Source: Siphonodentalium dalli (taxonomy: Eukaryota; Mollusca; Scaphopoda; Gadilida; Siphonodentaliidae). From it: 64,000 bases of DNA. Positions 11,060 to 20,959 of the stretch are shown here, piece by piece (within the stretch, counting starts at the first letter, position 1; each line of letters starts with the position of its first letter). The position numbers and the translations under genes were made by a program. Under the pieces are notes generated by a model. That model did not search any database and had not been told where the DNA came from. It saw only the letters and a list, made by a program, of their open reading frames with translations. Location of the stretch: the NCBI GenBank assembly GCA_032622095.1, contig CP136066.1:97547319-97611318 (forward strand), read 5' to 3'.

Positions 11060-13352
11060 CTACTGAAAGTGTCAATGACACTGTAGCTCAACTTGGAAAG
11101 GGAATAATTTCATGTGTTAAAGTCAATGGAGTGATTAGGAATGTGGAAAGTTGAAAGGCCTAGTTATGCAAAGAGTAAAATCTAAGATGGCCGCTGGCAG
11201 CCATGTTTTTTTGCCAAATGACCCCAAAAAGACTCGTTCCCATTTACATGTCATTATTAACATCCAGTACAAATTTCATGATGATCTGACAAATGATACG
11301 ACCTGTAGCCTGTGTCAAAGGATTTAGTCATGCAAAGAGTAAAATCCAAGATGGCTGCTGGCAGCCATGTTTTTTGGCCAAATGACTCCAAAATGAATAA
11401 TTCCCATCTACATGTCATTGTTAACATCCGTAACAAATTTCATGAAGATCTGACCAAAGCTACGACCTGTAGGCCGCGCCAAAGGATTTAGTCATGCAAA
11501 GAGTTAAATCCAAGATGGCTTCTGGTGGCCATTTTTTTGGCCGAATGACCCCAAAATGACTCGTTCCCATGGCATCTACATGTCAATATTAACATCCATG
11601 ACAAATTTCATGATGATCAGACGAGCAGTATGACCTGTAGCCCGTGCCAATGGATTGAATTTTGAAATCCAAAATGGCCGCTGGTGGCCATGTTTTTTGC
11701 CGAATAACCCCAAAATAACTCGTTCCCATCTACATGACAATGTCAACATTCATGACAAATTTCATAAAGATCGGACCAAAGGTACGACCTGTAGCCGGTG
11801 CTAATGGATTGAATTTTGAAATCCAAGATGGCCGCTGGTGGCCATGTTGTTTGTCCAAATGACCCCAAAATGACTCATTCCCATCTACATTCCAATTTCA
11901 ACAGCCATGACAAATTTCATGATGATCAGACTAATGGTACGACCTGTAGCCCGTGCTAAAGGATTTAGTCATACAAAGAGTAAAATCCAAAATGGCTGCT
12001 GGCGGCCATGTTTTTTGCCGAATGACCCCAAAATGACTCGTTCCCATCTACATGTCATTGTTAACATCCATGAAAATATTTATGATGATCCGACGAAAGG
12101 TACGACCTGTAGGCCGTGCCAAAGAATTTAGTCATGCAAAGAGTAAAATCTAAGATGGCTGCCAGTGGCCATGTTTTTTGGCCGAACAACCCCAAAATTA
12201 CTCGTTCCCATCTACATGTCAATATTAATATCCATGACAAATTTCATGATGATCAGACAAACAGTACGACCTGTAGCCCGTGCTAATGGATTGAATATTG
12301 AAATCCAAGATGGCCACTGGCAGCCATGTTTTTTTCCCGAATGAACCCAAAATGACTCGTTCCCATCCACATTTCAATGTCAACAGCTATGACACATTTT
12401 ATGATGATCCGACCAAGGGTACGACCTGTAGGCCGTACCAAAGAATTTAGTCATGCAAAGAGTAAATCTAAGATGGCTGCCGGCAGTCATGTTTTTTGGC
12501 CGAATGACCCCAAAATTAGTCGTTCCCATCTACATGTAAATGTTAATATTCATGACAAATTTCATGATGATCAGACCAAAGGTACAACCTGTAGCCCGTG
12601 CTAATGGATTGCATTTTGAAATCCAAGATGGCCACTGGCAGCCATGTTGTTTGTCCGAATGACCCGAAAATGACTCGTTCCCATCTACATTCCAATTTCA
12701 ACAGCCATGACAAATTTCATGATGATCAGGCTAAAGGTACGACCTGTAGCCCGTGCTAAAGGATTTAGTCATACAAAGAGTAAAATCCAAAATGGCTGCT
12801 GGCAGCCATGTTTTTTTGCCGAATGACCCCAAAATGACTCGTTGCTGGCGGCCATGTTTTTTTGCCGAATGACCCCAAAATGACTCGTTCCCATCTACAT
12901 GTCATTATTAACATCCATGAAAAAATTTATGATGATCCGACCAAAGAATTTAGTCATGCAAAGAGTAAAATCTAAGATGGCTGGCGGTGGCCATGTTATT
13001 TGGCCGAACAACCCCAAAATTACTCGTTCCCATCTACATGTCAATATTAACATCCATGACAAATTTCATGATGATCAGACGAACAGTACGACCTGTAGCC
13101 CGTGCTAATGAATTGAATATTGAAATCAAAGATGGCCACTGGCGGCCATGTTTTTTTCCCGAATGAACCCAAAATGACTCGTTCCCATCTACATGTCAAT
13201 GTCAACAGCAATGACAAATTTCATAATGATCCGACCAAAGGTACGACCTGTAGCCCGTGCTGAAGGAAATTGTTGACGCATCACGCACACACAGACGACG
13301 GATACCAAGCCATGGCAATAGCTCAAACTTTACAAAGTAAAGTTGAGCTAAT
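11060..13352 (+). repeat. Pearl/HINE-like element with about a dozen 170-bp units
   Basis: From about 11150 to 13250 a unit of about 170 bp recurs roughly twelve times. Each has GACCTGTAGCCCGTGC, AAGATGGC-rich GGC...GCCATG, CCAAATGACCCCAAAATGA and CTCGTTCCCATCTACATGT. The right flank has CCATGGCAATAG and a hairpin at 13319-13350 identical to that at 368-399. One unit near 12840 is truncated. The array explains every open frame in the interval. Similar elements are known in molluscs (pearl) and insects (HINE). Confidence 0.8.
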
Positions 13353-13559
13353 AATGAGATAATGGTAGCATCAACGTGCGTAACGTCATGGATTATCCGC
13401 TTATCTTGTATTGGATGCGTCCATTCGCACATGCGTGAGATGAAACAGATTTGGCAGGCCTGTGTGACGTGTGTGGGTGGTTGTGCGAAGTTTCAATGTG
13501 TTGAAACACAACGATGTATCCATTCCTCGAAACTGCCTTCGCATGTTTGTACATTGTGA

Positions 13560-13578
13560 ATACTCCCCCCCCCCCCAC
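13560..13578 (+). repeat. Poly-C run
   Basis: An uninterrupted C homopolymer, a likely site of length error in assembly. Confidence 0.8.
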
Positions 13579-14182
13579 CTGACTGTGTTTGCAAGCGTGC
13601 ATGCACAATATCAGTCTATTGAATTCCAAAAACCCAGTCCAATTGCCCACACACGACTGCCTCTGGTGGTCACTCAGTGAGACAGTGTCAGCTGTATTCA
13701 CTCACAACTGGATCATTTTGAGTAGAATATATGTGCTCATGGTGCTCACCTCTGTTGAACAATGCAAGGAGAGCCATACTATTTATTTGATAAAATCACT
13801 GTTCTGATGTCCCGAGGCGGGTTTTCGTGGTGCATCGACCTATTCCACTGCTTCCGTTTGTCAGTTACACGACATGGAAACCACTACGAGATAAATCGTA
13901 GTGGCAACCTGCGAAGATAACTCGTAGTGGCACTCAACATGTTAATCCGAAAGTCTAATTTGTTGGACTATCAGACTATAGGAATCAGGGAGCTAAATGT
14001 GTTCTAGAGTCGGGGAGCGAGTACACTGTGGAACCCTAAAGGTGAAGGTAACTGAAGAATGACCTTCACCTGATACATGCGACACGTTGTTAAAGGATGA
14101 CATCGCGTTTATTTGATTTGTACATAATATCTAAATAATTTAAACTGGTGAATGAATGGATTTTTATGAGCGGGAAATTTAT

Positions 14183-14400
14183 TTAACTAGCTGCTGTAGT
14201 TCTGGATTTTTCCAGATCAAATTTGGCTGTGGGATAGCCCCGTCGTACACTTGGGGATTTATTTTTAAAAGTAAACACATGACCTATGATTTTTCTTGCA
14301 TTTTCGTGATCAACTGGTGTCAATCTAGCTGGGTAAACATCACTGGTATGGCCTGCAGGCTTCAATTCAGTGAATTTGGCGGAAACGTTAACACTGTCGC
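14183..14400 (-). CDS. Candidate terminal exon of an unrecognised gene
   Basis: On the minus strand a TTTCCCATAG acceptor (14402-14401) is followed by 72 codons ending in TAA at 14183. The peptide contains AGHTSDVYPARLTP, HENARKIIGHVFTF and RRGYPTAKFDLEKS: basic, mixed in composition and without repeats, unlike the surrounding repeat frames. An AATAAA lies just after the stop and another about 75 bases further on, fitting a 3' end. An in-frame TGA just upstream of the acceptor supports an exon boundary there. I do not recognise the family. Upstream exons would lie at higher coordinates and were not found. The antisense strand is also open here but reads less like protein. Confidence 0.4.
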
Positions 14401-14645
14401 CTATGGGAAACCATTTAGTTCAGTGATTCCTATAGCAGCAACTGAGCACTGCGTCGAAAAACGGAAACAAAACAGTCACACTAAACTATTTGAAAAGAAA
14501 TTAACACAAGTTGCAATATGAATTGGAAAATATATGTGTAATCCTAAATTTAGCGTACATTTTGAATACCGAGAATATGTATTCGGTGTTTTGAACTGAA
14601 ATCTTCAGAATCAGCACTGGTTTTTTTTTTTTTTTTCACCATCAG

Positions 14646-14716
14646 AAAACTAAAATAACGGAATTTCAAATTGAGGCGTGGAACGAAATAAACGAACATC
14701 CGGAATATCAACACAG
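14646..14716 (+). CDS. Candidate internal exon, unrecognised
   Basis: A strong acceptor (16 or more T's, then CACCATCAG) at 14645 is followed by 71 nt open in one frame (...EFQIEAWNEINEHPEYQH) and a consensus CAG|GTATGT donor. Both sites are close to ideal, but the exon is short and no neighbouring exon was found. It is only 245 bp from the minus-strand candidate exon, so at most one may be real, or the two genes end close together. Confidence 0.3.
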
Positions 14717-14879
14717 GTATGTAGTTGAAATTTTCTCATTTCGAAATATATCAGGTATTTTAAAATTATATATGTGAATGTAGGTCTATATTGCCAGTAT
14801 TGATTAACAAACAATTTACAGGTAAGAATATTGGCTGCATACATGTAGTTCCTTTCTAGAAGTCTCATGGTGCCCCAAC

Positions 14880-15106
14880 CGCATGCATCCCTGATTCGGA
14901 TTAGACCTGTAGCCTAGCTATACAGTATGGACTATGGTGATTGGTGAAGTCGGCAACAAAGTTTTTATCAATGTTAATTTGTGCCCCGGCCGTCCCAACC
15001 CCCGGCCATCCCTGATGCGGACGGCACATCTTCGGAAAATTTTAACTACATCTCACGTGCAGACTACATGTATGTTTCACGGTAGTATGGCAAGCGAAAC
15101 CGCTAT
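14880..15106. other. Dispersed repeat, GCATGCATCCCTGAT type
   Basis: GTGATTGGTGAAGTCGGCAACAAA and CCCTGATGCGGACGGCA-like words recur in diverged form at about 19250-19370. No gene. Confidence 0.4.
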
Positions 15107-15110
15107 TTAA

Positions 15111-15702
15111 AGGGGTACTGTACGCCATTTTCAATAAATTCCCGGTGATAACAACGATCTATTATCGATACTATATAGAAATATAAGTAATTTGAGTCGA
15201 AGATGTATTCTGTAAACGCTCAGGTTAATAGGCTATCTTAAAATTTAATAATTTAAAAGTTAATAATTTAATATAAATTGATTTTATGGCTCCAGCCATA
15301 AAATGGCGTCTCTTAAAATTCGAATTTCCGTGTACAAAACGTAATCAAATTATAATTGAGGGATATTGGATTAGGAAAACAATTGCACACACGATCGTTT
15401 GAAACATTATGCTTATACGGGGAGAAAACCCAAGCCACTCATTGACTAGTGACGGTACACTAACTTAAATGAGTATATGGGACTACTAACCATATAATAT
15501 AATGTTTATTTGATTCATTTGGTTGAAAACTTTACAAAAATTACTCGACAACGACAATTTGTATGTTTGCATTCCGGTAAATTTGCCATCCGTAACAATA
15601 CTTCGTACTCAACAAACTTTCAAAAAATGGAAAAGTTGTTACATTATTCTCCGACTCGGGGATTATAGAAACCAACAACAACATCTTGGGTACAGTACCC
15701 CT
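15111..15702 (+). mobile_element. TTAA MITE family T1, copy A
   Basis: Starts AGGGGTACTGTACGCCATTT and ends GGGTACAGTACCCCT, flanked by TTAA (15107-15110, 15703-15706). The body contains a GGCTCCAGCCATAAAATGGCG palindromic centre. An open frame in its right part (from 15523) is repeated in copy B on the other strand and is repeat-derived. Confidence 0.85.
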
Positions 15703-15706
15703 TTAA

Positions 15707-15884
15707 TATTAATTTTACTTAAGTAAAATAAAATTACACTTTATTTTACTTAAGTGAAATAAAATGTCATTTTATTTCACTTAAGTGAAATAACGGTCAT
15801 TTTTTATTTTACTTAAGTAAAAAACAATTTTACTTAAGTAAAATTAACAATGTTTTAACTTAAGTAGAATTCTTTTTTACTTAA
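15707..15884. repeat. ACTTAAGT palindrome array, part 1
   Basis: Repeats of TTTTACTTAAGTAAAATAA and TTTCACTTAAGTGAAATAA, each a palindrome centred on ACTTAAGT, are spaced 20-30 bp apart. Every palindrome holds a TTAA, the target of the MITEs inserted on both sides. Confidence 0.85.
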
Positions 15885-16981
15885 AGGGGTACTGTACCCA
15901 AGATGTTGTTGTTGGTTTCTATAATCCCCGAGTCGGAGAATAAGGTAACAACTTTTCCATTTTTTGAAAGTCTGTTGAGTACGAAGTATTGTTACGGATG
16001 GCAAATTTACCGGAATGCAAAAATACAAATTGTCGTTGTCGAGTAATTTTTGTACAGTTTTCAACCAAATGAATCAAATAAACATTATATTATATGCTTA
16101 GTAGTCCCATATACTCATTTAAGTTAGTGTATGGTCACTAGTCAATGAGTGGCTTGGGTTTTCTCCCCGTATAAGCATAATGTTTCAAACGATCGTGTGT
16201 GCAATTGTTTTATTAATCCAGTATCCTTCAATTATAATTTGATTACGTTTTGTACACGAAATTCGAATTTTAAGAGACGCCATTTTATGGCTGGAGCCAT
16301 AAAATCAATTTATATTAAATTATTAACTTTTAAATTATAAAATTTTAAGATAGCCTATTAAAGGCACGGTTGGCCTTAATTGTCAAAAATATTCATATTT
16401 TTCCAAACACCGTAAACAGAAAAACATTAAAACGCATACAGTTTCGTTCATATATACCATGACCATCGCGTACATAGCATGCTATCATAAAGACCTACTA
16501 TATTATACTATATTTTACCTAAGCAAGAGCCTGATTGTGTTACAGAACACAGCACAATGCTACTGGCTGATCACACACAAATGGCATAAACGCTCTTTAT
16601 TAGTCCCATATCAGGAATTCACCAACAAGAACGCTCTTTATGTTTACCATCATAATATAAACAAACACAAGAAAAGTAACTTTTTATGCTTTTGTTTACA
16701 TAACAATGGTCAAACATATGACAATAACATACTGTTTATGTGATATTTCTTATTTGTATACGGACAAAGTCTGTCTAAATTTTGATGTTCTTTCTGTTTG
16801 TGGCGGTATTTGACGGGTGGAAATATTTTCACAGGATACCCACCGCCAAGGCCAACCGTACCTTTAACCTGAGCGTTTACAGAATACATCTTCGACTCAA
16901 ATTACTTATATTTCTATATAGTATCGATAATAGATCGTTGTTATCACCGGGAATTTATTGAAAATGGCGTACAGTACCCCT
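15885..16981 (-). mobile_element. TTAA MITE family T1, copy B, inverted and interrupted
   Basis: This is the inverted counterpart of copy A (AGGGGTACTGTACCCAAGAT ... GGCGTACAGTACCCCT), flanked by TTAA (15881-15884, 16982-16985). Outside the TTAAs the sequence is TTTAC and GTAAA, which re-forms the array unit TTTACTTAAGTAAA when the MITE is removed. It carries a nested T2 insertion (16362-16863). Confidence 0.85.
16362..16863. mobile_element. TTAA MITE family T2, nested in T1 copy B
   Basis: Ends AGGCACGGTTGGCCTT / AAGGCCAACCGTACCT lie between TTAA at 16358-16361 and 16864-16867. Copy A of T1 has the uninterrupted site (CTCAGGTTAATAGGCTA on its strand), a direct internal empty site. Related T2 copies are at 42482-43529 and 60795-61292. 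Confidence 0.85.
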
Positions 16982-16985
16982 TTAA

Positions 16986-17130
16986 GTAAAATAAAAAATG
17001 ACCTTTATTTTACTTAAGTAAAAAAGAATTCTACTTAAGTAAAATAATGCGTTAATTTTACTTAAGTAAAATAAATTACATCTATCGATGACCGGTAGAT
17101 GGCGTTTATTTCACTTAAGTGAAATAAAGC
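16986..17130. repeat. ACTTAAGT palindrome array, part 2
   Basis: Three further TTTACTTAAGTAAAATAA / TTTCACTTAAGTGAAATAA palindromes enclose an ACATCTATCGATGACCGGTA segment that recurs 1.29 kb downstream at 18367. Confidence 0.8.
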
Positions 17131-17227
17131 GCCCACTATGGGAGTCATCTTGCAAACTAATAATTGCTCCCTTTGCACGTGCGCCGGTAGTGGTGTTCAT
17201 GTTCGTGAGAAAGTTATCTCCCGTTGT

Positions 17228-17236
17228 GTATTATAA
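17228..17236 (+). promoter_or_regulatory. TATA-like box upstream of the 17289 frame
   Basis: TTATAAATGG lies about 60 bp before the ATG at 17289, a plausible core promoter distance. Isolated evidence. Confidence 0.25.
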
Positions 17237-17288
17237 ATGGCGGATTTCTTCCATTTACTAATAATAGGCCTAACGTATTTACATAATT

Positions 17289-17564
17289 ATGGCAGATTCA
17301 GTCGATACAACACTGGACTCAATTTCCAGGGTTATAGAGACTGATAGAATATTCTCTGAAGGGGATATAGGAGATTTAATTGCATCGTACGGAGATCAGA
17401 ATACGTACCGCTCAAAGCTGAGAGTGCTGCAATTTTATGACCTCTTATCTGACATTTGCCTGATGCAGCCTGTTAGCTGTCATTATACAGCAGGGTGGCG
17501 GTCTATTTCACAGAATACAGTTACAACCATAAATAATTCTAGCACAGCCATAGTATACATGTGA
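17289..17564 (+). CDS. Unrecognised open frame, possible first exon
   Basis: Ninety-one codons starting MADSVDTTLDSISRVIETDR, acidic and Asp/Ser rich at the N-terminus, then basic (TYRSKLRVLQFYD). The first 60 residues look like real protein; the end (TTINNSSTAIVYM) does not, so the exon may stop earlier, for instance at a GTACCG about 115 bases in. It sits alone between two parts of the ACTTAAGT array. It could be a host 5' exon or the remains of a transposon gene. No family recognised. Confidence 0.3.
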   Translation: MADSVDTTLDSISRVIETDRIFSEGDIGDLIASYGDQNTYRSKLRVLQFYDLLSDICLMQPVSCHYTAGWRSISQNTVTTINNSSTAIVYM

Positions 17565-17565
17565 T

Positions 17566-18330
17566 CCTAGGACCTAGATATACAACTTTTCCAATACAAT
17601 GTATGCATGACATGCATGCATGGTGTGTTCATAGTTCACTCTTGAGTAAACCTTTACTCGGTAAACCTATTGTTATATCGGCGATAATCCATATTAAATA
17701 TTTTAGCTATACATAGGGTTGTTATCATGCATGCACTCGAGACAAATTAAAGGTAAACGGTCAAAAGCAATTCGGATTAATTGCCATAATGATGATTAAT
17801 TATCTCATCTCACGACACGCATGCATACCTAAGGCCAACAAACTAAGATTTGTTTTCATTAACTAACCCCCCCCCCCCCCCCAGCACCCTATGATCTTCA
17901 TGTTATCCAGAAAAAAGCACATTTGTGATATTAGAAAGAATATGCAAAAATCTGACTAAAATGTTGAAAAGTATGACCTATGCAAAAAACTTCTAACCTG
18001 ACAACTCGAGGGAACTATAACCAATACATATCGTGCACCCAGTGAGATGTAATACGAGAGCACCTAGAGACTAGAAAAAAATCGCCCACTGCATGTACCA
18101 GCACAATAAGCATCAAACAACACAAACATTTTAGCAGTTTTCTCTGATTATTGCTGTACTGGCAGTGGGTGTGGAATGTTTTCAATTTTATTGCATGAGG
18201 TTGGTGCTAATCTGTCATCTATATATCATAAAACACTCGCTGTCCTTATAACAAGGTCACCTGTGGTTTGGTGGGATTTGGCGATAGTCTCTAAACTGAT
18301 TGGGGGGAAATCATTAATAACTCTTAACAT
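17566..18330. other. Non-coding stretch with poly-C run
   Basis: No gene or clear repeat; a C homopolymer lies at about 17868-17882. The end approaches the third part of the ACTTAAGT array. Confidence 0.4.
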
Positions 18331-18334
18331 CCGG

Positions 18335-18440
18335 TTGCACTTTATTTTACTTAAGCAAAATAAATGACATCTATCGATGACCGGTAGATGGCGTTTATTT
18401 CACATAAGTGAAATAAACCCAAATGTTCATTTATTTTACT
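18335..18440. repeat. ACTTAAGT palindrome array, part 3
   Basis: TTTATTTTACTTAAGCAAAA, the ACATCTATCGATGACCGGTA segment and TTTCACATAAGTGAAATAA repeat the order seen at 17063-17127, giving a direct repeat about 1.29 kb apart. Confidence 0.8.
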
Positions 18441-18443
18441 TAA

Positions 18444-19080
18444 AGGGGTTCTGTACACAAAGATAGGCGATTTTTTTTATTTACTCCCATTAAAATAACT
18501 TTCAAGTTAGATTGTGTTCGTGTTATATGAGTTTCGTATAAACCTAATTTAGTGAAGAAAATATTGATCTTGGAAACAAAAATATTACGATTTCAAACTA
18601 TGTTTTTTACCTTCACCGGAGAAGACGCAGGTCGCAGGAAGAACCGGAAGTTCATTGCTCACAGCTTCGATTGATGCATTCAATCTCTTCCAAAGAACAA
18701 TCTCACTCCCTATAAAATACTTGACGCTTTATGACTCTTGTTTCTTTCTCCTTTTTTCCGAATCGGTTATAATGGGCCTTCTTTTGCAGGTAACATGTTT
18801 TGTTTGCAACTCAATAATGTTCGAGTACGGCCGTCGATAAAAGACACGCAACATATGCGATTTCAAGAACGGTAACTCGTAATGGCATAATTCTCCATTT
18901 TATGACTCCAGCCATAAATTAATTTATATTAAATAATTTAATTTTACTTTTACGATAGCCTGTTAACCGGAACGTTTTCAGTAGACATCGTCGACTCAAA
19001 TTAGTTATTTTATAATATAATATTCATATTAGATCGCTATTGTCACTGGGAATTTATTGAAATTGGGGTACAGTACCCCT
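18444..19080. mobile_element. TTAA MITE family T1, copy C (diverged)
   Basis: Ends AGGGGTTCTGTACAC / GGGGTACAGTACCCCT lie between TTAA at 18440-18443 and 19081-19084, again inside an ACTTAAGT palindrome (ACTTAA...TTAAGT). The middle is more diverged from A and B. Confidence 0.8.
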
Positions 19081-19109
19081 TTAAGTGAAAAAGAATTTTA
19101 CTTAAGTTA

Positions 19110-20230
19110 AATAAAAACTGTGTTCAATTATCTCCACCAACTACGACGGCGACACATTCTTATAATTTGGTATCTTGAAATAACACAACTATGGAGTTAT
19201 TTCATGTGTATACATCACATATATATGACTATAATAAATGTAAATTTAGTTTGGTGTAATCGGCGACAAACAAAATTGTAGATGCTTCTCCTTCCGCGTT
19301 TTTTTCCACACCTGATTCAGACAGCATCATTTTTGAAATTTTTAACCTCACCATTAGCGGGGGGGGGTCGTGAGTAAATTTACACTTACAGGGCCCAAAT
19401 TTTGTTTTACAGCCCTTTTGCTACCCACCCGCCCTTTTTGTGCAAAAAAAAAAAAAAGTTTCCGCGTGATTTTTTTGGACCCACCACCTAAAATAAGAAA
19501 AAACTCATTTTAAATCTATTCAAGACCAAATCAAACAGAATCAAAGGTAAGTTTTAAATTGGTCCGTTTCTGGCAGATTCCAAGTGTTCAAACAATTGAA
19601 AAACTATCAACGGTTATGATGTTGTTTTCGACATTGAAAAATACATTTTGAAATAAAAAGTGTTTTATTCTACAGTATGCATAGATATTGTGAGGTAATA
19701 TTTATAGTGCCAATAAGCTAACATTGTGTTTAATTTTTACATAAATAGTCCAGTTACTAATTAATGACTTCTTCACTGTTGTTCCCAAAAAAGGTGCCAC
19801 CAACCATCATATCAGAACACCTTATAGCCATACCTGCAATGGCAGTTATATAGTATATAAGTATCACTCTTTGGAGCCAAATAAACAGGCTGGCATGTTT
19901 ATTTTTTAATTTGAGGTATCTTGTTAGCCAGCACTCTGCAGCACTAGTATTATTTGGTCATTAGACATGCCAGAGTGAAAATGCCAGCACTATCAGGCAC
20001 TATTCAATATTAATTTGAGGTGAAATGCAAACCAGCACTCCTATTCAGTCATCACTTTTATTTGGCACCAGAGAGTGCTTTATCTTATACCTACATATGT
20101 TCTTAAGTGTTGGTTAAGGTCATAATCTATGTTAGAACACATTTATTCCTCTGAGATGCACCCACCCCGCCCGGTATAGGTATGTTTTTTGGAAGATCTC
20201 CCCGGTATTACTTATATCTTATACCTACCC
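19110..20230. other. Repeat-poor and diverged repeat DNA
   Basis: No gene seen. A segment TCTTATACCTAC...TTCTTAAGTGT...GGTCATAATCT at about 20083 is repeated near 20218, a direct repeat about 135 bp apart. CCAGCACTC words recur between 19920 and 20040. Confidence 0.4.
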
Positions 20231-20959
20231 TGTTCCTAAGTGTCTGTGAAGGCCATAACCTGCCTTATAACACAATTATTGATGAATATATTTGAAAACA
20301 AGGGCAAAAATGTGAATAGAAAAAAATACGTTAGACACATTTTGATCCCTTATATATATATAGTTCAGATTGAGTCAAAGGCCCATTTCCGGTTGAAAAA
20401 AAATCTCATTTCTTATCGAATTAAATGGCCATGTGTCGATCGGAATGGTACATTGAGATGTTCCTCAAATCAAATCAAGCTTGAATATCGGTCCAGATTT
20501 TCATCCATGCCTGACATGCCTGGGTTCTAACCCGCGCCAACCTCGTCTAGTCCGGACTGTGATGATCTTATCAACGACCTAAATATATATTTCTCGATCC
20601 TCCTTTCATATAAATTATATTATCTGGCAGACAGTCCCTATAGCGTCAGTTGAAAAAAGCACTGACGGACTTTGACATGGCTGATTATGTCTACGGAGTC
20701 GAATATCAAAGTAGGTTAATAAGGCTTATGAAATATATGCACATGCATTTAGGCATACACGCGTGTAATAATATATGCTTTGCGGTATAATTCAGACCAT
20801 GTGTGCTCGCACTATTCACACGATTAAGCATGCATGACATCCTTTGAACATATAGCTATTTAGTTGGATTTGGATGTTGCTGTGTGCGAGAGAGACACAA
20901 AATTCGAACAGTGCTTTGGTTGGTCAAGCATCACGCTCCAAGCACGAGAGATATTGAGT

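Larger units (their letters stand above)
10085..13941. mobile_element. TTAA-flanked piggyBac-like element, about 3.9 kb
   Basis: The ends CACGTTGAGTGCC and GGCACTCAACATG are inverted and flanked by TTAA (10081-10084, 13942-13945), as expected of piggyBac transposition. Subterminal palindromes CTACGAGATAACTCGTAG occur near both ends (about 10233, 10301, 13881). No intact transposase was found. A 51-codon acidic open frame at 10489-10644 (MATDGESDVESGEL...) resembles the acidic starts of piggyBac transposases only in composition. The centre is occupied by a pearl/HINE array, so any transposase gene is lost or the element is non-autonomous. Confidence 0.7.
9962..13970. mobile_element. Outer MITE split by a TTAA-flanked insertion
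   Basis: TAGTCCAACAAATTAGACT at 9962 is mirrored by AGTCTAATTTGTTGGACTA ending at 13970. Removing 10085-13941 plus one TTAA brings the two halves together as a small MITE of about 150 bp with continuous inverted ends, so the host was short and the interior is a later insertion. Confidence 0.75.

Noticed and set aside
11150-13350. Regularly spaced repeats as a possible CRISPR array or centromeric satellite
   Set aside because: Units are about 170 bp without spacers, bounded by a unique flank with a terminal hairpin, inside a mobile element; the context is eukaryotic.
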